Assembly (NCBI RefSeq): GCF_024159265.1
Contig: NZ_JAMYWY010000001.1
Location: forward strand, 6,944,001-7,008,000
DNA length: 64,000 nucleotides
Source: Paenibacillus sp. 1781tsa1
GTDB taxonomy: Bacteria; Bacillota; Bacilli; Paenibacillales; Paenibacillaceae
Direction of reading: 5' to 3'
Shown piece by piece: positions 43,855 through 52,395 of the stretch. The position numbers and the translations under genes are program-made. Under the pieces are notes generated by a model. The model did no database searches. It was not told the DNA's origin and saw only the letters and a program-made list of their open reading frames with translations. Positions within the stretch are counted from its first letter, which is position 1. Each line of letters starts with the position of its first letter.

Positions 43855-45978
43855 TTATGAGGCTTTAGCTGCAACTGTTTTTTCAATCAATACTTTGGCA
43901 TCGTTAGTAGTAAGGCCTTGTTTTGGTTGAAGGGATTTTTGATCTGTTCCACCAAGAATACCTTTATTAATCAGTTTTGCCATAGGCTTCATTGCATAGG
44001 CAGACACGGATTTACCATCTTCGAAACTAGCAATAATCGTGGCAGTCTCTTTATCGGTAGCTTGACCTTTTACCAATTTAGCAAGAATTGTAGCAGCTTC
44101 CTCGCGTGTGATATCCCGATCAGGATAGAAGTTTCCACCGTAGCCCTGAATGAATCCAGCATGCGTAGCTTCAGCAATCGCATCTGCATAGGTCGCATTA
44201 GCCGCTACATCCTTGAATGCAGGTGCTGTAGTTACTTCATTTAATTTCAACATATCCACCAGCGCACTTACAAATTCAGCACGAGAAATGACTTCTGTTG
44301 TCGCAGGTGTTTCTGTCGGCTCATTAGATACAGCCACGTTTGTGATACGCCCTTCATTTTTAGCTTCAATGTTACCGCCTTTAAATGTTTCCACAATGTA
44401 ATCGTAGAATACATCCAGATCGATCGGACCTGCCAAGGATGATTTAGCATCCAGCAGCACTTTATAGTTATCTCCGCCTGCAGCCATGAAGTTGTTAACT
44501 ACAGCCGTATATGTTTTTGCAGAATCAATGGCTGTGCCGTCTTCCAGACTAAGTCCAGTAATGCGCTCTGCAACAGGCTTATTGAAATCTGCAGCATATT
44601 TCAAACCAGAGATTTGTAGTGTCTTGGTGTTTGGTGTACCGTCAGCATTAGTACCCCATTGCTGCTGCAACAAGGTTTTAACCTGTTCGCCAGTCAGCTC
44701 CAGTTTCACTAATGTATTACCGAATGGTTGGATTTTTGCAAGATCAGCAAAGGTTACATCGCCTTTTGGTAAATCCGCACGAATACCACCTGGATTCATA
44801 AATGCAAAGTCAGCAGCGCTTGCTTTATCTCCAAAGTCTGCTTGACGCATTGCATCTGCAATCAGGTTGCCTAGAGGCGCTTCATTATTGTAGGCATCTG
44901 TACGCAATACAGAACCATCCGTTGTACCCACTGGCTTCGTCAGTTCAGGATGCTTGTCCAATGATTTTTTGATAATTGCCAATGTTTCAGGGTCTTCTTT
45001 CACACCCTCTTGGAAAGTCGTTGTAACCGTAGCTGATTTTTCAGTTACATCGCCCGTTGCAGGATCAATCATCAGCTTGATATCTTCAAAAGCCGTACCA
45101 TAAGAATACGCTTGAACGATCAGCTTTCCGTTCACTTCACCGTTAGCCAAAGCATGATTATCACCTGCAACGATCACGTCAACAGGGGAATCTGCTGGTA
45201 AAGCTTTTGCCAGATCAGCTGCTTCACCAGTCGTTACGCCTTCTTTGGTGGTTGCTGGATCATGCGCCAAAACGATGATCGTTTCTACACCTTGATCTTG
45301 CAATTCTTTTGCATATTTATTAACGGCTTCAACTTCTTCTTCCGGACTTAAGAAACGCACACCAGCTGTACCCGATGGGGATACTTTGGCAGGTGTTGAT
45401 TTGGTCACTAGTCCGATGAATCCAATTTTGACTCCGCCTACTTCTTTAATGACATAGGGTTTAATCAGTGTTTTTCCGGTAGCGGTTTCAATGACGTTTG
45501 CATTAACGTAATCAAATTTTGCACTAGCATGTGTTACCTTACCTTCTTTTGGATCCAGGCCACCAAAGATCTGTGCCTTCAAAGCAGCAACACCTTGGTC
45601 AAATTCATGATTCCCCAGGGACCCTACATCAAATCCCATCATATTCATCCATTCCATGGTAGGCTCGTCGCGATCCATAGATGAGACCGGAGCAGATGCA
45701 CCAACAGAATCTCCATTATGGAAGAGTAGGGAATGTTCATATTTCGCTTGAGCTTCTTTCAGGTAGGTTGCTAGAATTGGAGCCGATCCTGCCTTTTTAT
45801 CACCAACGATTGATGTGGTATCTAACTGACCGTGAAAATCATTGATTCCAATCAAGTGTACCTCTACATCATTGCCTGCGGCAGAGACTGAACCTGCTGC
45901 CCCCAGCAGTTGTGTGAGTAATAGTGCAGTAGTAGCGATACGAATTGTGCTTTTGCCCAGAACGTTTTTCCAAGACAT
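43855..45978 (-). CDS. SLH-anchored 5'-nucleotidase/2',3'-cyclic phosphodiesterase
   Basis: The product has 707 residues. A signal peptide covers about 1-33 (SVSAAG). A metallophosphoesterase domain follows with the dinuclear-metal motifs GINDFHGQL, FHNGDSVGAS, GNHEFDQG, VLAHDPA and VAGDNHA. Then comes the 5'-nucleotidase C-terminal domain (MNPGGIRADLPKGDVTF, FGNTLVKLELTG, AGGDNYKVL). The last ~150 residues hold SLH repeats (ISRAEFVSALVDML, YGGNFYPDRDITREEAATIL) that bind pyruvylated wall polymer. The enzyme should dephosphorylate external nucleotides for nucleoside and phosphate scavenging at the cell surface. It sits next to another SLH protein. Confidence 0.93.
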   Translation of the reverse strand: MSWKNVLGKSTIRIATTALLLTQLLGAAGSVSAAGNDVEVHLIGINDFHGQLDTTSIVGDKKAGSAPILATYLKEAQAKYEHSLLFHNGDSVGASAPVSSMDRDEPTMEWMNMMGFDVGSLGNHEFDQGVAALKAQIFGGLDPKEGKVTHASAKFDYVNANVIETATGKTLIKPYVIKEVGGVKIGFIGLVTKSTPAKVSPSGTAGVRFLSPEEEVEAVNKYAKELQDQGVETIIVLAHDPATTKEGVTTGEAADLAKALPADSPVDVIVAGDNHALANGEVNGKLIVQAYSYGTAFEDIKLMIDPATGDVTEKSATVTTTFQEGVKEDPETLAIIKKSLDKHPELTKPVGTTDGSVLRTDAYNNEAPLGNLIADAMRQADFGDKASAADFAFMNPGGIRADLPKGDVTFADLAKIQPFGNTLVKLELTGEQVKTLLQQQWGTNADGTPNTKTLQISGLKYAADFNKPVAERITGLSLEDGTAIDSAKTYTAVVNNFMAAGGDNYKVLLDAKSSLAGPIDLDVFYDYIVETFKGGNIEAKNEGRITNVAVSNEPTETPATTEVISRAEFVSALVDMLKLNEVTTAPAFKDVAANATYADAIAEATHAGFIQGYGGNFYPDRDITREEAATILAKLVKGQATDKETATIIASFEDGKSVSAYAMKPMAKLINKGILGGTDQKSLQPKQGLTTNDAKVLIEKTVAAKAS

Positions 45979-46113
45979 GAATTACAAAACCCCTCTCCAA
46001 TTATCGATCCTGAGATATTTTACCATAGTTCAATTCAGAAAAGTCATAGATTATATTAAATGTATGTAAAAAATATTTCGGAGATTGATAGAGAAGAGGT
46101 ATGTTTACTACTG

Positions 46114-46148
46114 ACTAAACATAAAGACACCCCGCAGGGTGCCTTTAT
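46114..46148. terminator. Terminator of the SLH/Ig-repeat gene
   Basis: The stem AAAGACACCC / GGGTGCCTTT with loop CGCA is flanked by A/T-rich sequence on both sides, about 100 nt after the stop codon at 46249. Confidence 0.7.
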
Positions 46149-46248
46149 TACCTTCATATAACGGCTCATAAACTAGCTCATCACGTTCAACAACAAGAGT
46201 ATCTTTCATCCAAGTTTACTTTCAACTCTATAGAGATTGAGATACTGC

Positions 46249-48939
46249 TCAGTTAACTACGATTCCTTTATGCTCTAACATGTTCATTAATAGAACGACG
46301 GCCTCTGCTCTGGAGGTTGGTGATTTAGGTATGAAATTGTTGTTTCCCATTCCTTCGACAAGGCCAAGTTCCTTCAGCGCTGCCACAGAGGTTTTTGCCC
46401 ATACAGGAATAGATTTTTCATCTGAAAAAAATGTTGTAGCATTGCCTGTAGTAGGTACCTTGAGCGCATTCGCAACCATCATGGCCATCTCGACACGTGT
46501 GATATTGGCATTCGGCCGGAACGTGTCGTCGGGATAACCGCTAAGAATGCCCTCCTGCACTGCTTGCGAGACTGCCAATTTGGCCCAAGATACGATTTCC
46601 GTTGTATCTGAGAATACCAGTTCTGCCCCAGCTTTTTGTGAATTCAACGCGTTCATCAGCATGACTGAGAACTCAGCACGTGTAACGTTCTTCCCCGGAC
46701 TAAACGTTCCATCTGGATATCCGGTAATTATACCGCTGCTTAACGCTTGTTGAATTCTTGCTTCAGCCCAATGTCCAGAGATGTCGCTAAAGTCCAATTC
46801 CGTCGCCGGTTCAACTGGAGTATTCAAGATGGGCTTTCCACTAGTTTGATCAACAACAAGGACAGCATACTTCGTGAAGTGATTGACCTCGACTGTGATT
46901 TGATTCCCTTGAATAATATCTCCATCTACTTTCTCCCATGTCTTGTTCGCTTCATCAAAATAAAAAACAGCTGCCGAATGATGACGCTCAAGACCTGTTG
47001 AATCAAATGTAAATGTCAGTTTCACCTGTATGAGGAAGTTCTCCGTAAAATTCTTCATAAGTTCAAATACCGGGCTGGCCAGAATTTCTTTATTTGTTAG
47101 CAAAGGTTCCGTATTAGAAACTTTATCAATGGATAATATCAGCTCGCGAGATGATGCCCCTGCTGGAATTGAGATTTGAATCTCTTTACCCAGGCTAACC
47201 AACCCTGACTTACCAATCGGAACGGTTATTTTACCCGTTGTTGATTTGACTGTATTGTCTATCGGGGCCATTGGTGCAGAAGGACTGCTCGGACTTGTTG
47301 TTTGTACTGGCTGTACAGTAAAAACAGAGTACGGATTGGACTCCGTTATCCCCTGACCTGCGTTACCTGCACCATTAAACACTCCCGTATTCTGAAGAGT
47401 GATGACATTGACCGATTTGCTCACATTCGCTTGCGGGGTTAACGTTGCTGTCCATGTCACTCCCCCATCGGTTGAACGGACAGTAGTCAGTGTACCGCTT
47501 GCAATCGTCAGATCTGCATTATCAAAACCTGACACCGCCTCAGAGAATGTGATTGTTACCAAGGATGTTTTGCCAAGAGTAAGCGTTCCATCAGCTACAA
47601 CAATCGTTGCCGTTGGTCGGGAGGTATAGACCGCGTAATTATTCGAAGCAGTAGTTCCCGTGCCTGCGTTGCCTGCAATATCGCTAATACCCGAATTATC
47701 AAGCGTGATGACATTGGTTCCATCATCAATACCTACAGTTGGTATCAATGTCGCAGTCCATGTAATCCCCTCATCAGATGTATGCACAGCACTCAGCGTG
47801 CCGTTTGCAACGGTCAGGTCCTCATTGGTAAAGCCAGTAATTGCTTCCGAAAACGTAAAGGTGACCTCTGATGTCTTGCCGGCAGTCAGGATCATATCGG
47901 CGACGTCAAACGTTGCTGTCGGTCTGACCGTATCAATGGCAAAGTTATTGGAATCCGTTGTACCTATACCTGTTATGCCGCCTTGATTCTCTATACCCGT
48001 ATTATGAAGTGTAATCTTGTTCGTTCCCGCAGTGATGCCGGGGGTAGGGGTCAATTTTGCTGTATACGTAATATTGTCGTTCGTAACCAGATTGGTAATG
48101 GTTCCATTTGTCACCACAAGGTCGGCAAGCGTAAAACCGGCCACTGCTTCAGAGAAGGTGAAGATCACATCAGACGTCTTGCCAATATTCAACGTTGTAT
48201 CGGCTACGACAATCGTTGCCGTTGGCCGGGCGGTATAGACCTCATAATTACTCGAAGGCGTTGTCCCCGTGCCCGTATTGCCTGCAATATCACGAATGCC
48301 CGTATTATCAAGCGTGATAATGTTGGTTGCATCGGTGATACCAATATCTGGCGTTAATGTCGCGGTCCATGTTATACCTCCATTGGAGGAACTAAGGTCA
48401 CTCACCGTACCATTCTCTACTAATAGGTCGGCAACGCTAAAGCCGGTCACTGTTTCGGAAAATGCGATGGTGATCAGTGATGTCTCCCCAGCGGTTAGAG
48501 CCGTATCGGCTACAACAATGGTTGCTGTCGGTCTTAATGTATCAATAGTATAATTACTCGAAGCGGACGTGCCCACACCTACAATACCGCCTAGATTCAT
48601 CACACCTTCGTTGTTCAGGGTTATGACGTTGGTCGCATCTGTAATATCTGGTATAGGTGTGAGAGTTGCCGTCCACGTATAACCTCCATCCGAAGAGACC
48701 GGTGCAGTCAGTGTGCCGCTTTCTGGAACCGTTAAGTCTCCATTGTCCAACCCTTGTACCGGTTCCGAGAACGTAAAGAATACCTTTGCGGTGCTGCCAA
48801 TTCCCAGCAGCGTATATTCCATCGAAATTGTTGATGTTGGAGTCGCAGCATACACCTTATCTGATGCTTTAAGACACAACAATCCTGCCATTAGGGATAC
48901 CACCAGAACAATAATTCCAATCTTCTTCCTTAAATACAT
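46249..48939 (-). CDS. SLH-domain surface protein with five Ig-like repeats
   Basis: The product has 896 residues. A signal peptide (about 1-31) precedes five repeats of ~101 residues (core pattern RPTATIVVADxxLTxGKTS, TFSEAVxGFxxADL, TWTATLTP, VITLxNTGI), a bacterial Ig-like fold. A Pro/Ser linker (QTTSPSSPSAPMAP) and a ~150-residue beta domain follow. Three SLH repeats end the protein (DISGHWAEARIQQALSSGII, TGYPDGTFSPGKNVTRAEFS; SGYPDDTFRPNANITR; then a degenerate third). It is exported and held on secondary wall polymer, as a structural or adhesive stalk. No catalytic domain is visible. Confidence 0.92.
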   Translation of the reverse strand: MYLRKKIGIIVLVVSLMAGLLCLKASDKVYAATPTSTISMEYTLLGIGSTAKVFFTFSEPVQGLDNGDLTVPESGTLTAPVSSDGGYTWTATLTPIPDITDATNVITLNNEGVMNLGGIVGVGTSASSNYTIDTLRPTATIVVADTALTAGETSLITIAFSETVTGFSVADLLVENGTVSDLSSSNGGITWTATLTPDIGITDATNIITLDNTGIRDIAGNTGTGTTPSSNYEVYTARPTATIVVADTTLNIGKTSDVIFTFSEAVAGFTLADLVVTNGTITNLVTNDNITYTAKLTPTPGITAGTNKITLHNTGIENQGGITGIGTTDSNNFAIDTVRPTATFDVADMILTAGKTSEVTFTFSEAITGFTNEDLTVANGTLSAVHTSDEGITWTATLIPTVGIDDGTNVITLDNSGISDIAGNAGTGTTASNNYAVYTSRPTATIVVADGTLTLGKTSLVTITFSEAVSGFDNADLTIASGTLTTVRSTDGGVTWTATLTPQANVSKSVNVITLQNTGVFNGAGNAGQGITESNPYSVFTVQPVQTTSPSSPSAPMAPIDNTVKSTTGKITVPIGKSGLVSLGKEIQISIPAGASSRELILSIDKVSNTEPLLTNKEILASPVFELMKNFTENFLIQVKLTFTFDSTGLERHHSAAVFYFDEANKTWEKVDGDIIQGNQITVEVNHFTKYAVLVVDQTSGKPILNTPVEPATELDFSDISGHWAEARIQQALSSGIITGYPDGTFSPGKNVTRAEFSVMLMNALNSQKAGAELVFSDTTEIVSWAKLAVSQAVQEGILSGYPDDTFRPNANITRVEMAMMVANALKVPTTGNATTFFSDEKSIPVWAKTSVAALKELGLVEGMGNNNFIPKSPTSRAEAVVLLMNMLEHKGIVVN
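47329..48843 (-). repeat. Five tandem ~303-bp repeats coding Ig-like domains
   Basis: Repeats 2 and 4 share the ending DIAGNxGTGTTxSNNYxVYT, while 1 and 3 share GGIxGxGTxxSNxxxIDT. This suggests duplication of a two-domain unit. Confidence 0.75.
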
Positions 48940-49514
48940 ATGCTCCTCCTCTTAACGCTCTCTGGACTACTCAATAAAATCAATTCCCTCTTAAATACTT
49001 CAAATTTAATCTAATCAATTCGACACATACGTTCGAATTCCTATACCCACAAATAAAAATAAATCATTTCCCAAGCAGAAACTATGAACCGTAAGTCGAG
49101 ATCGAACTAGTAGCAGTATTGATTGATGTCTTCCTCTATTGAACAGATAGATTTTCGTAGAAAATAATGTATTTTATCTTTTTAGTTGCTATAATGGAAT
49201 AAAAAGTAATATATCTGAGCGATCACCTACATAGTCAGCTGAATAACAAGTTTCCATCGAGCTCTCACCCCCTCCACTCTAGGTAACACATCCATTTACA
49301 TATAGTGCATTCAAGCCACTAATTTTGTCTATTAAAGGAGGTGAACCGGAGAGCGCTGTATATCTGATTTCCCTTTAATTATCATTGGGGGATGTGTTGA
49401 TTGCTCTTTCACCACTCCTAACCGAACACTGCATCGCCATTTGCCTTATCTGTAAGGGTTTATTGTATTACGTTCGAAGCCTCAACCATTCTAAGGAATA
49501 TAGGAGTGTGTCCA
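48940..49514. other. 575-nt gap with an orphan ribosome binding site
   Basis: The left part is AT-rich and must hold the promoter of the SLH/Ig gene. At 49333-49343 there is a perfect AAAGGAGGTGA Shine-Dalgarno. The only start nearby is a GTG within it, giving an eight-codon frame. No longer gene fits. The rest is likely the leader of the B-lectin gene. Confidence 0.5.
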
Positions 49515-50141
49515 ATGAATCATCTATTTTTCCCCAAATCTTTTCGAGTTTTTTTGGCTTGCTTGTTGATTCTTGCATTTGCCGTACCAGCGACCGCTTC
49601 TGCCGGCTATCTTGGAGATAAGCTCACGATCGGCCAAAGTATGGCTAAGGGAGACTATCTCACTTCGCAAGATGGAAGATTTTCAGCCATTTGGCAGAAT
49701 GACGGGAATTTTGTCATCTATCAGAATGGTTCTTCTCTTTGGAGTAGCGGTACCAGTAACAGTGGGGCTCTTTCGTTCAAGTTTGAACCACAATACGGGA
49801 AACCCGTCATGTATAAATATGGCATGAAATATCAAGATGTGTACCAATATGGTTATCGCTATGGTTTCAACCCGGCTACAGGTAAATACGAATATTACAC
49901 TGGTTGGGGATGGGATAAAGTTTTGGTGATTGATACTTCTGTACAGGTAGCTGCTTGGTCTCCCAACACCACCTCATGGATTCCAGGTCATCATGGGGGC
50001 AGCTTACCATCTAACACAACAGGTGACACACTAGTCATGCAAAGTGATGGTAATCTAGTTCTCTATAACACAACCCTGACCAATGACTATTATCCAAATA
50101 GTTGGATTCCGGTCTGGGCTTCTAATACGGGCGGTCGCTAA
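49515..50141 (+). CDS. Secreted B-lectin (bulb-type lectin) domain protein
   Basis: The product has 208 residues. A signal peptide (about 1-30, PATASAG) is followed by a bulb-type lectin fold. The mannose-binding signature QxDxNxVxY occurs twice (QNDGNFVIY, QSDGNLVLY). A third, degenerate sheet is interrupted by a ~70-residue Tyr/Gly-rich insert (MKYQDVYQYGYRYGFNP). Proteins of this fold include lectin-like bacteriocins and mannose-binding adhesins; which applies here is open. ATG at 49515 is preferred to a GTG at 49506, since AGGAG lies 8 nt before the ATG. It is a single-gene unit with its own terminator. Confidence 0.82.
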   Translation: MNHLFFPKSFRVFLACLLILAFAVPATASAGYLGDKLTIGQSMAKGDYLTSQDGRFSAIWQNDGNFVIYQNGSSLWSSGTSNSGALSFKFEPQYGKPVMYKYGMKYQDVYQYGYRYGFNPATGKYEYYTGWGWDKVLVIDTSVQVAAWSPNTTSWIPGHHGGSLPSNTTGDTLVMQSDGNLVLYNTTLTNDYYPNSWIPVWASNTGGR

Positions 50142-50149
50142 AGTTAAAT

Positions 50150-50182
50150 GGAGAGCTGCGGATACGCGGCTCTTTTTTTATT
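50150..50182 (+). terminator. Terminator of the B-lectin gene
   Basis: The stem AGAGCTGCG / CGCGGCTCT has a GATA loop and seven T residues follow. Confidence 0.9.
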
Positions 50183-50298
50183 TTCCAAGGAAGCTGATAG
50201 ATTACTGAAGTTTAGCTAGGGTTGTGATACATATTAGAAACTTTAATATGTTTATGTCGTATTAAATAGAATAATTAACATATATAGGGAGTGGTTAT

Positions 50299-50844
50299 TT
50301 GACAGGAGTTATAGGTGTTTTAGTCTTAATAATCGGATTAATTATGGCGATTTGGCCTTACTTTACTTGGTATTTGCGACTGGGATGGAAGTTTAAAAAT
50401 GCGGAGCCAAGTGATTTAGCACTGAGTGCTGGACGGATTTCAGGTATTGTCTTTGTAATTGTCGGTTTTATTCTGATTGTTTCAAGTTGTTCCACAGGCA
50501 GCGGGGCAGAGCGTAAGTGGGAAGAACAGTTTAATGAGAAACTCGATGCAGGACAAGTAAAAGAAATCAGTATCGGTATGTTTAATCCCACGATATTAAG
50601 CGAGGAAGAAAAACATACGGTTATTGATATGATACAAGATGCAGAACTTAGACCTTTTGATACAGGTAATGCTTTTGGATCAAACAATGCTGGGAAAATT
50701 ACATTTACAGATGAAACGAGCCTAGACATCGTTATTTTCGGACCATCTGGAGGAATCGAATTGCACCCAGAGGGAACTGAGATGGATTATGAGATCATGA
50801 GTGACGAATTAAAACACTGGTTTGAATCATATTATAGTAATTAG
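50299..50844 (+). CDS. DUF6199-like membrane protein
   Basis: The product has 181 residues. Two membrane helices (about 3-22 and 46-66) flank the motif WYLRLGWKFKNAEPSDLALS, typical of DUF6199-type proteins. A soluble C-terminal domain of ~115 residues follows. The start is a TTG at 50299 with GGGAG 7 nt upstream. Function unknown. It has its own terminator. Confidence 0.75.
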   Translation: MTGVIGVLVLIIGLIMAIWPYFTWYLRLGWKFKNAEPSDLALSAGRISGIVFVIVGFILIVSSCSTGSGAERKWEEQFNEKLDAGQVKEISIGMFNPTILSEEEKHTVIDMIQDAELRPFDTGNAFGSNNAGKITFTDETSLDIVIFGPSGGIELHPEGTEMDYEIMSDELKHWFESYYSN

Positions 50845-50865
50845 TAGTTTCATTATAATCTTCAA

Positions 50866-50895
50866 GAAACCTCACCAAGGTGAGGCTCTTTTTTG
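50866..50895 (+). terminator. Terminator of the DUF6199-like gene
   Basis: The stem CCTCACC / GGTGAGG with a 2-nt loop is followed by CTCTTTTTTG. Confidence 0.85.
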
Positions 50896-50980
50896 TTTAA
50901 CATATACAAATAAGGTGATTGGAATTGCAGATATTTAAAGCCTTTATATGGATACTTGAGGTTTCATAGTTTTACTTATT

Positions 50981-51079
50981 TTAATCTGCTCGTTTACTCT
51001 TCCCCAGATTCATGATGTCATCTGCATACCGGGTCACCTTAATTCCGTTCTGCGCCATATGCCGTACCCTGTTCTCCAT
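50981..51079 (-). pseudogene. Scrap of a reverse transcriptase (group II intron type)
   Basis: The minus strand codes for about 32 residues containing NGIKVTRYADDIMNLGKSKR before a stop. RYADD is the catalytic YxDD box of group II intron reverse transcriptases, with the usual K-S-K/R shortly after. No other part of an intron or its ORF is visible. Likely a leftover of a decayed mobile intron. Short length limits certainty. Confidence 0.55.
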
Positions 51080-51091
51080 AAAACTAGCAAA

Positions 51092-51123
51092 AAGCCTACG
51101 GAATTAAGTCCGTAGGCTTCGAT
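51092..51123 (-). terminator. Terminator of the DJ-1/PfpI gene
   Basis: A perfect 11-bp stem (AAGCCTACGGA / TCCGTAGGCTT) with a 6-nt loop; on the minus strand it is followed by TTTTTG. Confidence 0.88.
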
Positions 51124-51153
51124 TATATAAAAATTCAAGGAGGAAATGTAGAA

Positions 51154-51672
51154 TTAGCTTAATGCTCTTACTAAAGCTTCTCCAAATTCTTTAGCGCCAT
51201 CCGGACCATCACCAGTGATAATATCATCATGAGCAACAACATGTTTTTCAACATATGTTACTTTATTGGCTTTTAATTGATCTTTTTGTACATCTACTGG
51301 ATAACAAGTAGCCTCTCTTCCGGTAAGTAAACCGGTTTTAGCTACAGTAACCGCACCTGCACAGATTCCTGTTACAAGAACTTTATCCGTGTACGCTTGT
51401 TTCAAGTAATCTTGTAATTCTTGATTCCCCCATAGATGATCGTTCGTGCCGGATCCACCAATAACGGATACAACATCATAATCAGAAGCAATAACGTCTG
51501 AGAAAATGACCTCAGCAGTTGCTTTACCTTCATAATCCCCTATGATTTCACCTGTTTTTGTACTTGCAATGGTCACATCAATTCCGTTGCTTTCCAATTC
51601 GGCTTTTGGTTGAAATAATTCGTCCTCATTGAAACGTTCTGGTGGTATAATAAAGAGTGCTTTTTTACTCAT
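51154..51672 (-). CDS. DJ-1/PfpI-family protein
   Basis: The product has 172 residues. The nucleophile elbow is present (LVTGICAGAVTVAKTGLL, Cys104), as are SVIGGSGTNDHLW and the His of VEKHVVAHDDIITGDGPDGA. Family members include protein deglycases/glyoxalases, chaperones and amidase-like enzymes acting on stress-damaged molecules. The gene is divergent from an HxlR regulator that probably controls it, in answer to electrophile or redox stress. AGGAGG precedes the ATG. Confidence 0.9.
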   Translation of the reverse strand: MSKKALFIIPPERFNEDELFQPKAELESNGIDVTIASTKTGEIIGDYEGKATAEVIFSDVIASDYDVVSVIGGSGTNDHLWGNQELQDYLKQAYTDKVLVTGICAGAVTVAKTGLLTGREATCYPVDVQKDQLKANKVTYVEKHVVAHDDIITGDGPDGAKEFGEALVRALS

Positions 51673-51820
51673 TTGTAGTTCCTCCTAATTAGTGAAAAAG
51701 ATTTGCCGGTAAGACGACTATTTCATTCTAATGCTTGTTTTCTTCACTGTGAAGAATGCACTTTTGTGTAAGAAGGTTACCTACAGGTTACAATTGATAG
51801 GAATAAGGGGGTACGAGCTT

Positions 51821-52210
51821 ATGCCAGATACTTTTAGAGATGAAGTTAAAGAAAAGATCATAAATGGTGATTATAATTGTGAAAAAGAACTTACCTTATC
51901 CATTCTAAGTGGTAAATGGAAAATTGTTATTTTATGGCATTTGGGCGTAGAAGGACCCTATCGGTTCAGTGATCTCCAAAGGCTTTTTCCAAAAATATCT
52001 CATAAAATATTAACGAATCAATTAAGAGAACTGATGGAAGATGGAATAGTTCATCGCGAAGTTTATCCAGAAGTTCCACCCAAAGTGGAATATTCCATGA
52101 CTGAATTGGGAATGACTCTACTTCCTATCGTTGAAATGATGTATGAATGGGGAAAAAATCGGATAGCAGAAATCATAAAAGAAATAGATATTCCGGAATC
52201 AAACAATTAA
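51821..52210 (+). CDS. HxlR-family transcriptional regulator
   Basis: The product has 129 residues. Winged-helix HxlR motifs are CEKELTLSILSGKWKIVILW, LQRLFPKISHKILTNQLREL, the wing GIVHREVYPEVPPKVEYSMT, ELG and the dimerising C-terminal helix. Cys near the N-terminus (NYNCEKELT) is where this family often senses thiol-reactive compounds. ATG at 51821 is preferred to 51731 since AAGGGGG lies about 9 nt upstream and the family begins shortly before the CEKEL motif. It lies divergent to the DJ-1 gene and upstream of an alcohol dehydrogenase family gene. Confidence 0.9.
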   Translation: MPDTFRDEVKEKIINGDYNCEKELTLSILSGKWKIVILWHLGVEGPYRFSDLQRLFPKISHKILTNQLRELMEDGIVHREVYPEVPPKVEYSMTELGMTLLPIVEMMYEWGKNRIAEIIKEIDIPESNN

Positions 52211-52395
52211 GCCTCCACTCATCGTTCCTTCCTTTATATGATCTTCCTGGCGTTACTTTTCAAATCAATTCGTTTAATTGGCCTTCACCTCTGTATTCAA
52301 CTAAAATTCATTTATGCTTAAGACCTTAAGGCTAGTGATCATTTCAATATAGTACTAATAAAGGGCATACTAATAAGGAAAGGATGTGGTTCATC

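Noticed and set aside
47329..48843. Tandem DNA repeat as a satellite or CRISPR-like array
   Set aside because: The ~303-bp periodicity follows the codon frame of Ig-like domains in one intact gene.
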